A DNA stretch of 64,000 nt, taken from NCBI RefSeq assembly GCF_003054705.1, contig NZ_QAYX01000024.1, forward strand, positions 186,001-250,000. The letters are read 5' to 3'. The position numbers and the translations under genes are program-made. This stretch comes from Opitutus sp. ER46. Its GTDB lineage: Bacteria > Verrucomicrobiota > Verrucomicrobiia > Opitutales > Opitutaceae. This document shows positions 24,030 to 32,599 of the stretch, one piece after another (within the stretch, counting starts at the first letter, position 1; the number at the start of each line of letters is the position of its first letter). The notes beneath the pieces were generated by a model. That model had not been told where the DNA came from. It saw only the letters and a program-made list of their open reading frames with translations, and did not search any database.

Positions 24030-26183
24030 TTACCGGGCCGCGTTGGCCCGGGGCGCCGAAGAGAGCGGGGTGGGCGGGAGCCGGCGGGCGGGGCGCAGGA
24101 CGCTGTGGTTGACCGGCCGTAATTGGTCGGGCGTGAGTCGGGGGAGATCGGGCAGCGTGTCGCGGCGGACCTCGCGCAGCCAGTCACGAGCGAGAGCGCG
24201 GAAGGTATCCCAACGCTCGGCGAGGAAAAGGTCGCGGTCGCGCCAGCCGGAGGCGGGACCGATGAGCGGGCCGGCATGGGCGACCTGCCGCAGCAGGCTA
24301 CGCCACTCGGTGAGGAGGCGGTCGATGTCGCCGCGACCGGCGGTCTCAACCTCCGCGATGACCTCGCGGGCGCGGGCGCCGTCGGCGATCAGGGCGCGCA
24401 CGGCTTCGCTACCGCCGGAACCGTACTGCGGTGGCAGGCCCTCCTGGAGCCAGCCCTCGATGGTGAGCCGCCGGTAGGCGAAATTGCACGCGGCGGCGAG
24501 CCGGCCGAGACGCCGCGGGTTGGTGCCCGAAAAGCGGTCGCCGGCGAACAGGTTGGCGGCGTCGAACAGCAGGTCGTCGACGGGGTACCGGCGATCCTCG
24601 AGCGCGGCGGAAAGCGCAAGGCCTTCGGGACCCAGGAAGCAGGACACGATCTCGCCGCGCGCGGTGAGCCGCAGCTGGCGGTCGAGCACGCCGGTGCGCT
24701 GCCATTGCCAGAGGAGGGTGGGCTGCGGCGAGAAGCCGAGGCACTCGGCGCGGTGGCGGCACCCCTGGCAGCCGGGGAACGGATGACGCTCGCGCCGGAC
24801 GAGCCGGGCGCGGCCGGTGTCGGTGTGCTCCCCGCAAGGCAGGGCGGTGGGGTCGAGCTGCGCGGTCTGTTCGGATCCGAGCGCGACGTGTTCCTCGCTG
24901 AAAAAGCGGCCGGACTCAGTGCCGGCGAGCTCCAGGGCGTCGCGGCCGGCGCGCAGTTGCCGCAGGAAGAACGCCCAGGGCAGCGGGGCGGCGCGCTTGA
25001 GGCGCAGGGGTTCGGCCCGGCGCATGCGCAGGCTGCTGCTGCTCACGAGCACGTAGCCCACGTCGTCGAGTCCGCGCCGACCCGCGCGGCCGATCATCTG
25101 CAGGAGGTCGTGCGGCGCGATTTCCCGGTCGAGCTGGTCGTGGCGGAAACTGCTCGCGGTGATCAGCACGGAGCGCAGCGAAAAGTTGATGCCGGCGCTG
25201 AGCCCGAGCGTGGCGACGACGGCGCGGAGCTGCCCCGCCTTCGCCAGCGGCTCGATGACCCCGGCGCGCTGGGCGTAGCTGAGCCCGCTGTGGTGGTAGG
25301 CCACGCGGTTGCGCAGGAGCTTCGCGAGGGCCGGGCCACACATCTGCTCCTGTTCCGGCGTGAGCGTCAGCGGGTCCGGGAGCGGGAGCTCGCGGGCGAA
25401 CTGCCGGGCCAGCCGCTCGGCATCGCGCCGGTGCGGCGCAAACACGAGCACGGGGCCCATGCCCTCGCGCAGGGCGCCGGCGACGCGCTTCGACCAGAAA
25501 CCCTCGATGCAGCGTGGGAGCCCGTGGATGAGTTCATCGACTTCGACCTCCTCGAGCTGCACCGGGCGGATGTGATGCTCGATCACCTCGGCATCGCGGC
25601 CGAGCCGCCGCAGCCACGCGGCCACGTCGTGCGGGTTGGCGACAGCGCCGGAGAGCAGGAGGAGCTGCAGGCGTCGCGGGGCCGCGAGCAGCACGCCTTC
25701 GTAGTGATTGCCGCGGTGCGCATCGGCGAGCCAGTGGTACTCGTCCACGACGAGCAGCGAGAAGCTGGCCGCGCGCGGGGCGGCGCCGCGGCGGGCTTCC
25801 GCTGCGGGTGAGGCCGCGGCGTCGGGTTCGCGCCGCCACGCGGCATCGTCAACCACCAGACCCTGCACGGCTTCGAGCGTGGCAACGACCACGGGGGCGT
25901 CGGGATCGACGCAGAGATCGCCGGTCGTGATGCCCACGTGCCAGCCGCGGGTGCGCCACTCGGCGTACTTGTCGTTGGCGAGTGCGCGCGTGGGCACGGT
26001 GTAGAGCGCGCGCCGCGCGAAACTCGTCTGCTCGGCCCAGCGCTCAAAGACGTAGGTTTTCCCGGCTCCGGTCGGTGCGTCGACGATCACGTCGCGTCCG
26101 GCGCGCAATCCCGCCAACGCCAACGCCTGCCATTTGTCTGGCAGCATCAGCTTTTGCAGGCCGGCGAAGGCGTCGGAGAGCAC
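24030..26183 (-). CDS. Ski2/Hel308-like superfamily 2 helicase
   Basis: 717 residues. Helicase core: LPDKWQALALAGLRAGRDVIVDAPTGAGKTYV (Q-like motif and Walker A), TVPTRALANDKY (Ia), VVATLEAVQ, LLVVDEYHWLAD (motif II is DEYH), LLLSGAVAN (III), VLVFAPHRRDAERLA (IV), LSAGINF (V) and MIGRAGRRGLDD (VI). These fit the Ski2/Hel308/Lhr side of the family. After the core there is a cysteine cluster, GCQGCRHRAEC (near 24741-24775), and then a helical domain. The start codon is GTG (26181-26183); an ATG 12 codons in is possible. Role unknown, RNA decay or recombination repair are candidates. The Cys cluster suggests a metal site. Confidence 0.88.
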   Translation of the reverse strand: MLSDAFAGLQKLMLPDKWQALALAGLRAGRDVIVDAPTGAGKTYVFERWAEQTSFARRALYTVPTRALANDKYAEWRTRGWHVGITTGDLCVDPDAPVVVATLEAVQGLVVDDAAWRREPDAAASPAAEARRGAAPRAASFSLLVVDEYHWLADAHRGNHYEGVLLAAPRRLQLLLLSGAVANPHDVAAWLRRLGRDAEVIEHHIRPVQLEEVEVDELIHGLPRCIEGFWSKRVAGALREGMGPVLVFAPHRRDAERLARQFARELPLPDPLTLTPEQEQMCGPALAKLLRNRVAYHHSGLSYAQRAGVIEPLAKAGQLRAVVATLGLSAGINFSLRSVLITASSFRHDQLDREIAPHDLLQMIGRAGRRGLDDVGYVLVSSSSLRMRRAEPLRLKRAAPLPWAFFLRQLRAGRDALELAGTESGRFFSEEHVALGSEQTAQLDPTALPCGEHTDTGRARLVRRERHPFPGCQGCRHRAECLGFSPQPTLLWQWQRTGVLDRQLRLTARGEIVSCFLGPEGLALSAALEDRRYPVDDLLFDAANLFAGDRFSGTNPRRLGRLAAACNFAYRRLTIEGWLQEGLPPQYGSGGSEAVRALIADGARAREVIAEVETAGRGDIDRLLTEWRSLLRQVAHAGPLIGPASGWRDRDLFLAERWDTFRALARDWLREVRRDTLPDLPRLTPDQLRPVNHSVLRPARRLPPTPLSSAPRANAAR

Positions 26184-26323
26184 GCCGGCATCGTGCGCCT
26201 GCGCGGCGGGTCGTCAAATGCCGGGACGTGCGGAAATCGTTCGCCGGCTCGGCGGCGCACGGTGGATTTCGCCGCAGCGCTGAGTCAACCGTTCGGCGCC
26301 CGCCGTTCGGCCTTGATTTGGCG

Positions 26324-28693
26324 CTAGAAGCGAATGCCAGCGACGGCCTGCCAGACCCGGCCGGCGTCGATGGTGTAGCGATACCAGGAGCCGACGTAAT
26401 AGATGTCCCGATTGTCGAACAGGTTGGTGACCTTGAATGACAGGTTGTACGTGCACCGGCGGGCCTTGCGCTTGTAGCTGACGATGGTGTCCACGCGCCA
26501 GTAGTCGGGGAGGGGGCCCCAATTCGGTTCGTTGTGGATGGTGGCGTTGGTGAGGTCGCGTTCGCCGGTGTAGATGGTGCCCAGGCTGAGGCCCAGGCCC
26601 TTCAGTTTGCCGCGGCTGAAGTTGTACTTGTTGAACAAGGTGAAGCGAAAGCGCGGGGAGAGATCCTTGGCCACGCCGGTAAGCTCATTGCGGGCATCGG
26701 TGTCGGAAAAGCCGCCGATGACGAGCCAGTCGTCGGTGATGCGGCCGTTGACACTCACCTCTGTGCCGCTGCTGTGCTGGCCGCTGACCTGGACGTAATA
26801 GTCGGTGCGCCCGGGGGTGGTGTCCTTCTGGGCGACGTTGTCCTGCATGATGTCGAACCATGTCACCAGGCCGGAGATACGGCCGCGGAGGAGACTAAAG
26901 CGGGCGCCAACCTCCTTCTGGTTTCCTTCCTCGGGTTTCAGTTCAGAGCCGTCGGGCTGGAGGGTGTACACCGGCGAGAAGGAGCTGTTGAGGTTGGCGT
27001 AGAGCGAGAGGGTCTTGGCGGCATTGGCGTGCCACACCACGCCGACGCTGTGCGTGGTAGCGTCAGCGGTTTGGTAAGTGGTGGGCTTGCTCTCGAGCAG
27101 GACCTTGTTGGGGAAGGTGCCGCTGGCGAAGGCGATCGTCTTGCGGGCGTAGTGCGACTGCCGCACGCCCGCCATGACGTAGAAGCGGTCGTGCCAGAAC
27201 GAAAACACGTCGTTGGCGTAGAGATCCTGGTTGGAGGTGTAGGTTCTGGTGGAGGTGTCGAGGTAGAGCGGCGAGCGCGCGTCGACGGCGGGGGTGGGGG
27301 TCTCAAGGCCGCGATCCAGCAGGTTGATGGGGAGCAGCAGGTTCGGGTTGAAGCCGGCGAGCCTGGGGTTGGCGAGGAACTCGGCGTAGCTGAGGTTCGG
27401 GTAGGTGAAGTACTTTGCCGAGGCCGAGGCATCCGCGATGCGGCCGTCGCCCGCGAGCTTGGCGCCGGTGAGGCCGCCGTAGTTCTGGCTGGACCGCATG
27501 ATGGTGTTGGTGTCGTAGACTTGGATCCAGCCCTGACCGAGGAGGAGCCGATGATTCAGGGGGCCGGTGCGGGCTTGCCAGACGAGTTCGTTGCGCAAGC
27601 GATAGTTGTCCGTGTTCTGCGGCCGTGAACGCCATTGGCGCGGCATCAGCGCCGCGTCCTTCAGGATCACGAGGCCATCGGAGAGCGCCTGGGTTTCGAC
27701 GTTGTTCTGGGCTCGGTTCTCGAACTGGAACTGGGACCGGAACTGCAGCGAATCGGAGAACGCGTGACGGAAGTCGGTGGAATAGACGCGTCGCAGGTTG
27801 CGCCGGTAGTCATCCGGACTGATCCAGGCGATCTTGCGGGGGAACTTGTGGTAGGTGCCGTCGCCCGTGACGATGCCGTAGGGGTCGCCGTTGTGGACGG
27901 GGGTCTCCCAGCTGGCCTGGCTCTCCTTCCAATTGTAGAAGTAGTCGATGATGAGCTTCGTCGGCTTGGCGATCTGCCAGGCGAGGGAGAGGGCGAGGCC
28001 GTCCTCCTGGCGGCGCTGGCCGAACCACGTGTAGCCGCGATCGTAGATGCCGTTCGCGCGGAAGAGGAGGGTCTTGCCGCCGAAGACGGGGAGGGGCTGG
28101 TTGTAATCGACCTCGCCGCGGTACGAGCTGTGGTCGCTGGCCACCACGCGCGCGCTGGTGAACCAGCGCGGCTGCGGCTGCTTCGTGATGCGGTTATAGG
28201 TTCCGCCATACCCGCCAGCGCCGTAGAGGATCGCGGCCGGGCCGCGGATTACCTCGACCCGCTCGATGTTGGCGAGCGGCTGCGAGCCGAAGCCGCTCGT
28301 CTGGGCGAATCCGTTCAAGAAATTGGTCCCCACGCTGGCGGACCCGCGCGCCATAAAGCCATCGTTCTCCGTCGTTTTCATGGACGACGAATCGTACGCG
28401 AGCAGGTCGGAGGAGTCGGTCGCGAGCAGGTCCTCAATGAACTGTTGGTTGAACACCGTGACGTTCATCGGGATATCCTCGATTGCGGTGTTCATGCGGG
28501 TGACCTCGGCGGCATTGGTGGAAAGGTAGCCGACGTCCTTTGACGAGGTTACCTCGAAGACCGAGAGCTGGATGGTCTCGTCCTTGGCGGGGGCATCCGT
28601 GGTGGAGGCCGGTGAAATGGACTGGGCGTGGGCTGCAGGAACGACGCCGAGGGCGAACGCGAGGGTGCAGGCAAGGTTTCTGATAGCATTCAT
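26324..28693 (-). CDS. TonB-dependent siderophore-type outer-membrane receptor
   Basis: 789 residues. Signal peptide NAIRNLACTLAFALGVVPAAHA, then a TonB-box region (ETIQLSVFEVTSSKDVGY), a plug domain (PMNVTVFNQQFIEDLLATDS, NIERVEVIRGPAAILYGAGG) and a 22-strand barrel ending in the aromatic GIRF. The VFEVTSSKDVGY wording before the plug is frequent in Opitutus-type receptors. The single-subunit barrel and plug resemble ferric-siderophore receptors such as FhuE/FpvA, but the ligand is not shown. ATG at 28691-28693. A 309-base spacer before it contains three hairpins (28764-28908). Confidence 0.92.
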   Translation of the reverse strand: MNAIRNLACTLAFALGVVPAAHAQSISPASTTDAPAKDETIQLSVFEVTSSKDVGYLSTNAAEVTRMNTAIEDIPMNVTVFNQQFIEDLLATDSSDLLAYDSSSMKTTENDGFMARGSASVGTNFLNGFAQTSGFGSQPLANIERVEVIRGPAAILYGAGGYGGTYNRITKQPQPRWFTSARVVASDHSSYRGEVDYNQPLPVFGGKTLLFRANGIYDRGYTWFGQRRQEDGLALSLAWQIAKPTKLIIDYFYNWKESQASWETPVHNGDPYGIVTGDGTYHKFPRKIAWISPDDYRRNLRRVYSTDFRHAFSDSLQFRSQFQFENRAQNNVETQALSDGLVILKDAALMPRQWRSRPQNTDNYRLRNELVWQARTGPLNHRLLLGQGWIQVYDTNTIMRSSQNYGGLTGAKLAGDGRIADASASAKYFTYPNLSYAEFLANPRLAGFNPNLLLPINLLDRGLETPTPAVDARSPLYLDTSTRTYTSNQDLYANDVFSFWHDRFYVMAGVRQSHYARKTIAFASGTFPNKVLLESKPTTYQTADATTHSVGVVWHANAAKTLSLYANLNSSFSPVYTLQPDGSELKPEEGNQKEVGARFSLLRGRISGLVTWFDIMQDNVAQKDTTPGRTDYYVQVSGQHSSGTEVSVNGRITDDWLVIGGFSDTDARNELTGVAKDLSPRFRFTLFNKYNFSRGKLKGLGLSLGTIYTGERDLTNATIHNEPNWGPLPDYWRVDTIVSYKRKARRCTYNLSFKVTNLFDNRDIYYVGSWYRYTIDAGRVWQAVAGIRF

Positions 28694-28763
28694 GGCAGGG
28701 CTTTGCGTTGGGGAGGCGATGGGGAGGCGGGAGGGAGGGCGGACGCCGAAGCAGCGCGCGTGA

Positions 28764-28908
28764 GGCATCAGCCGGAGTACCCGCTGCGGCTGGCGAAGGA
28801 ATGCCCGACCAGTGGTGCCAAAAGGAGACCACTGTGCCCGTCGACTCCCCGCGCGGCGTGCCGCCGCCGCCTGCCCCGACTGGGGTTAGTCCCTCAGCCA
28901 CCGGGACC
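28764..28908 (-). promoter_or_regulatory. Structured leader upstream of the TonB receptor
   Basis: Three stem-loops in a row on the leader strand. (1) GGTCCC with GGGACT at 28888-28908. (2) A perfect 7-bp stem CAGTGGT/ACCACTG at 28810-28834 with an 11-base loop. (3) A compound stem GGCAT/ATGCC (28764-28768 with 28801-28805) enclosing CAGCC/GGCTG (28769-28773 with 28788-28792). The block is 71 bases before the receptor start and suggests a cis-acting RNA. I could not match it to the cobalamin, SAM-I or TPP consensus. The rest of the 309-base spacer 28694-29002 shows nothing further. Confidence 0.45.
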
Positions 28909-29002
28909 ATGCGGCCCAGACGTGCGTCAAAAACCGATCACAAATCGGCGGTTGGGGCCGAGTCCATTGACCGGCCTGCCGCTCGTGCCGATACCGCCCC
29001 TG

Positions 29003-29362
29003 ATGCAACGCTTCGCTCTCCTGACTTTTCTCCTGCTCGCCGCGCCGTGGGCGCGCGCGGATTGGTGCGAGTTGCGTGCGGGCATGGATCGCGATTCCGC
29101 ATGGCGCTGCGCGGGGGTGCCGTTGCTGCAGAACGAGGCCCGCGGTGGGAACGCCATGTGGACCTACGATCGCTGTGGCTACATCATCTTCGAGCGCGGG
29201 CGCGTGGCCTATTGGGATGCGCCGAAGCCAGAGCCGAAGAAACCTGCCCTAGCGAAGACAACGCCGCCGGCGCCGGCGCCGGCGCGGCCCGCGGCTCCCG
29301 CTCCTGCTTCCAGAATTGCGGCCGAGCAGCACACGCCCGTGGCCGCGCCCGCGAAGTCCTGA
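29003..29362 (+). CDS. Small secreted protein of unknown function
   Basis: 119 residues. MQRFALLTFLLLAAPWARA is a signal peptide. The mature start DWCELRAGMDRDSAWRCAGVPLLQNEARGGNAMWTYDRCGYIIFERGRVAYW has three Cys and looks like a small compact domain with a beta-sheet (resembling SmpA/OmlA-like or DUF2845-type domains in general pattern). A Pro/Ala/Lys-rich tail follows. No family assignment is possible. ATG at 29003 is chosen because it begins the signal peptide. Converges on the GH31 gene, 52 bases away. Confidence 0.75.
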   Translation: MQRFALLTFLLLAAPWARADWCELRAGMDRDSAWRCAGVPLLQNEARGGNAMWTYDRCGYIIFERGRVAYWDAPKPEPKKPALAKTTPPAPAPARPAAPAPASRIAAEQHTPVAAPAKS

Positions 29363-29414
29363 ACGTTCGACGCGGGCCGGGCGGTGCGGGGCCACCCGGC
29401 AGGCGTTGCAGGGC

Positions 29415-32279
29415 TTACGGCAGGACGACGTGCAGCGGCTCACCGCGGTACGTCACCGTTTGCAGGATCTTGGGCATGAACTCGAAGGGCGTGCCGCGCG
29501 ACGCGGACACGAGCACGATCTGGAAGGTGCGTTGCTCGAGCATGCCGGGGAAGCGGCCCGCGCGCGCGCCGATGGTCAGCGTCTTCTTGGCGTCATTCCA
29601 CGCCAGCGGGATGCGGGCGAACTCGCCGCGCTCGTAGCCGTAGCTCAGCCCGTCGTCCTCATAGAGGCTGAAGAGGCCGTCGGCGCCGGCGTAGATGCGG
29701 AGGGTGATCGGATCCGCCGGCTTTTCCGTGGTGTACTGGCGATCCGGTCCGAACGGCACGATTGAGCCCGCGCGCACAAAGAGCGGCATCTGCTCGTAGG
29801 GTGCCGCGACGGTTTCCGTGCCGGCTTTGGCGTGATGCGCGCCGGTCCAGAAGTTGTACCAGCCGCCGGCCGCCTGCGGCAGGTACACGCTGCGCTCGCG
29901 GGCCTTGTACTCGGTCACGGGCGCCACGAGGAACGCGGGCCCGAACAAGTACTGCGTGGAGTCACGCGCGGCGATGGCGTCGTTGGGGAAGTCCATCACC
30001 AACGGCCGCATGAAGGTGGCGTCGTCGTGGGTGACGGCGCCGGCGACGGCATAGATGTAGGGCAGGAGCTGGTAGCGCAGCCGGTTGAAGGTGGTGATCG
30101 TCTGGTACACCGGGTGCGTGTCACCGCCGAAGGCCCACGGCTCGCGGGGTTGTGATTCGCCGTGGAGGCGAACCAGCGGGACGAACGCGCCGAACTGGAA
30201 CCAGCGGGCATTGAGCTCGCACCACTCGTCGCGAGCCTCCGCCGTCAGCTTCTTGCCGAGGAAGCGCGGCGGGGCGGTGAATCCGCCGATGTCCATGCTC
30301 CAATAGGGAATGCCGGACATCGAGTAACCGAGCCCCGCGGCAATCTGGCGGCGCATGCTGTCCCAAGTGCTCGAGATGTCGCCCGACCAGGTGGCGCTGG
30401 CGTAGCGTTGGAGACCGGCGAAACCCGAGCGAGTGAGGATGAACACGCGTTGGTCGGGCGCGGCGGCGCGCTGGCCTTCGTACACCGCCCGGCTGTTCAT
30501 CAGCGCGTAGGCGTTCAGCACGCGCGCGCCGGTGCCGAGCGCGGTCGGATTCATGCGCAGCTTTTGCTGGGTGAGGTCGGGCGGGGAGGAAATATCCGGC
30601 TCCGTGGCATCCATCCACCAGGCGTCCACCTTCTTGGTGAACAGGCTGTCGTGCACCTGGCTCCAGAACAGCTCTCGCGCCTCGGGATTGAAGGCGTCGT
30701 AGTCGGTATAAGGATACCCGACCCAGTCCTTCACGCCTTCCCAGAGCAGTGGTGGGTAGAGGAAGCCGCGCCGGTGCAGCGCGTCGAAGTGCGCCGTGCC
30801 GGGGTAGAACTTGCCCCAGACGGAGATCATGAGCCGGGCGTGGTACTGGTCGTGAATGGCGTCGATCCAGGCCTGCGGATCGGGAAAGCGCGCGGGATCG
30901 AAGGCGTGGGAGCCCCATTCGGCCTCCTTCCAGTAGAACCAGTCCTGCACGATGTTATCGATCGCGATACCGCGGCGGCGGAACTCGGCCAGCACGTCGA
31001 GGCTTTGCTGGGCCGTCTCGTAGCGCTGCTTCGATTGCCACAGCCCGAGCGTCCAGACCGGCAGGAGCGAGGCGCGGCCGGTCAAGGCGCGATAGCCGGC
31101 GATCACCTGGTCGAGCTGCGGGCCGTAGACGAAGGTGTAGTCGATGCCGTCGCCCACCTCGGACCAGAGCGTGATCGGCCGGTCCGCGGCGGGCGTCTTC
31201 CAGCGCAAATTCATCTCGTTGCCCGAATGGTCGCGGGTCCATTCGACGCGAATCCGGTGGGTGCCGGCGGTCAGGGCGACCCGCGCCTGCTTCGGATACG
31301 GCAGCCAGTCGTGCCACCAGTTCTGGATCACGAGCTGGTCGTCGATCCAGACCGCGGCTCCGTTGTTGGAGTAGGTCTGGAAGGTGTGCGCGCCTGCCAC
31401 CGCGACGTCGAACGTGCCTTCCCAGCGCACGCCAATCGTGCCCTTGGGTGGCAGCCCGGGATGGACCGCGGTGTTCGGCTGGCTGGGCCCTTTGGGCAGC
31501 GAGATGGCTATGTCGTCCGCGCGATGGCGAAACAGCGGTTGCTGGAACCGGCCGTCACCGAAGTAGGTGACGGTGAGCGCGCCGGGCTGACCGTCGAGGT
31601 CCTTCAAGGCCTTCGCCGGCAAGGGGGCAAATGGCCGCAGGTCGCCGAAGCGGGTGTACGAGGGGTTGTCCCAGAGGAGGCCATAGCCGCGGCTGGAGAC
31701 CAGGAATGGCACGGCGACGGTGCCGTTGTGCTGCCAGAGTTCGAGATCGGTGTCGCGGATGTCGACGACGCCAAGCTGGTGCTGGCCGAGGCCATGCAGG
31801 GTTTCGTCGCCGACCGCCTCCCATTGCTGCTGCACATGGGCGGTCGTTTCACCCTGGACGATTGCCCGCTCGATTTTCCGACCACCGGTGCGCTCCGCAA
31901 GGATCGGCTCGCCCGCCGCAGTCAGGAAGCCGACGGCGCCGCTGGCGCGGTCGACCCGTACCTGCAGCCGGGCGGTCCGGAGGGTGAGTGTCGCGTCCGT
32001 GGCGTCCGCCGTCCATGCCGGCACGGAGGCGAGCCGGTCGGAGGTGACGATCAGGCTCTCGCGGTCGAAGAACGCCCGGTCGGCCGCCACCGCGATGCGG
32101 ACGATCGTGTCCCCGCGGACCTGGAGTCGCAACCAGCCGGCGGGAACCGGCGCGACGATGCCGTCGGCGAGACGGGCGAACGGCGCGGCGGGGCTGGGCG
32201 TTGGCGCAGGAGCGGTCGGCGCCGCGGCGGAGACGCAAGCGCTCAGCAGCAGCGCGGGGGCGAGGAGATGCAACTTCAT
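29415..32279 (-). CDS. GH31 alpha-xylosidase/alpha-glucosidase lipoprotein with PA14 insert
   Basis: 954 residues. MKLHLLAPALLLSAC is a lipoprotein signal (Cys 15). An N-terminal beta-sandwich is interrupted by a PA14 domain (WEGTFDVAVAGAHTFQTYSNNGAAVWIDD and HRIRVEWTRDHSGNEMNLRW). Then comes the GH31 barrel with WWMDATEPDI, whose first Asp is the nucleophile, and WSGDISSTWDSMRRQI with the acid/base Asp, followed by C-terminal beta domains. A PA14 insert at this place is known from bacterial alpha-xylosidases acting on xyloglucan oligosaccharides, so xylose removal is the best guess. ATG at 32277-32279. Confidence 0.92.
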   Translation of the reverse strand: MKLHLLAPALLLSACVSAAAPTAPAPTPSPAAPFARLADGIVAPVPAGWLRLQVRGDTIVRIAVAADRAFFDRESLIVTSDRLASVPAWTADATDATLTLRTARLQVRVDRASGAVGFLTAAGEPILAERTGGRKIERAIVQGETTAHVQQQWEAVGDETLHGLGQHQLGVVDIRDTDLELWQHNGTVAVPFLVSSRGYGLLWDNPSYTRFGDLRPFAPLPAKALKDLDGQPGALTVTYFGDGRFQQPLFRHRADDIAISLPKGPSQPNTAVHPGLPPKGTIGVRWEGTFDVAVAGAHTFQTYSNNGAAVWIDDQLVIQNWWHDWLPYPKQARVALTAGTHRIRVEWTRDHSGNEMNLRWKTPAADRPITLWSEVGDGIDYTFVYGPQLDQVIAGYRALTGRASLLPVWTLGLWQSKQRYETAQQSLDVLAEFRRRGIAIDNIVQDWFYWKEAEWGSHAFDPARFPDPQAWIDAIHDQYHARLMISVWGKFYPGTAHFDALHRRGFLYPPLLWEGVKDWVGYPYTDYDAFNPEARELFWSQVHDSLFTKKVDAWWMDATEPDISSPPDLTQQKLRMNPTALGTGARVLNAYALMNSRAVYEGQRAAAPDQRVFILTRSGFAGLQRYASATWSGDISSTWDSMRRQIAAGLGYSMSGIPYWSMDIGGFTAPPRFLGKKLTAEARDEWCELNARWFQFGAFVPLVRLHGESQPREPWAFGGDTHPVYQTITTFNRLRYQLLPYIYAVAGAVTHDDATFMRPLVMDFPNDAIAARDSTQYLFGPAFLVAPVTEYKARERSVYLPQAAGGWYNFWTGAHHAKAGTETVAAPYEQMPLFVRAGSIVPFGPDRQYTTEKPADPITLRIYAGADGLFSLYEDDGLSYGYERGEFARIPLAWNDAKKTLTIGARAGRFPGMLEQRTFQIVLVSASRGTPFEFMPKILQTVTYRGEPLHVVLP

Positions 32280-32599
32280 GGGGAAAGGGGCGCGCCGAGC
32301 GGAGACGGTTTCCGCACCGACGGCAATGGCAACCACCGGGCGCGCGGGTTGACCGCCAAACGCCAGCCACTCGCGCCAGCGGCCATTGGCGTATCAAAGT
32401 ATAAAATACCGTAACGAACGCTATGCTCGACCTGCGTAGTAACCGCAGCCTTGGCGGATTCAATCGCCAAGCCGGTGGTGCCGATTCCACCCTTCTGACG
32501 CGTCGCCCCAGAACCATCCCGCCGGAGTTCCATCGCTGGACCCCGAGACGGACGCTGTTGTCCGTGCCTGGGCGCGGGTGGCGCGCCATTTCCCCCATC
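32280..32599. promoter_or_regulatory. Divergent promoter region with AT-rich palindrome
   Basis: This 320-base spacer separates the divergent GH31 and surface-protein genes. No ORF is supported. An AT-rich island at 32391-32409 (GTATCAAAGTATAAAATAC) has GTAT/ATAC ends in inverted orientation around a central AGTAT. It stands out from the GC-rich surroundings and may contain a -10 element or an operator for one or both genes. Confidence 0.4.

Noticed and set aside
28764-28908. Cobalamin, SAM-I or TPP riboswitch
   Set aside because: Short word similarities (GGAGACC, GAGGGAC, GCTGAG) exist but the full set and order of conserved elements cannot be fitted on either strand.
28434-28910. 158-codon minus-strand ORF crossing the structured leader of the TonB receptor
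   Set aside because: It runs out of frame into the receptor signal peptide and has low-complexity composition; the hairpins explain the leader better, though conservation as RNA is unproven.
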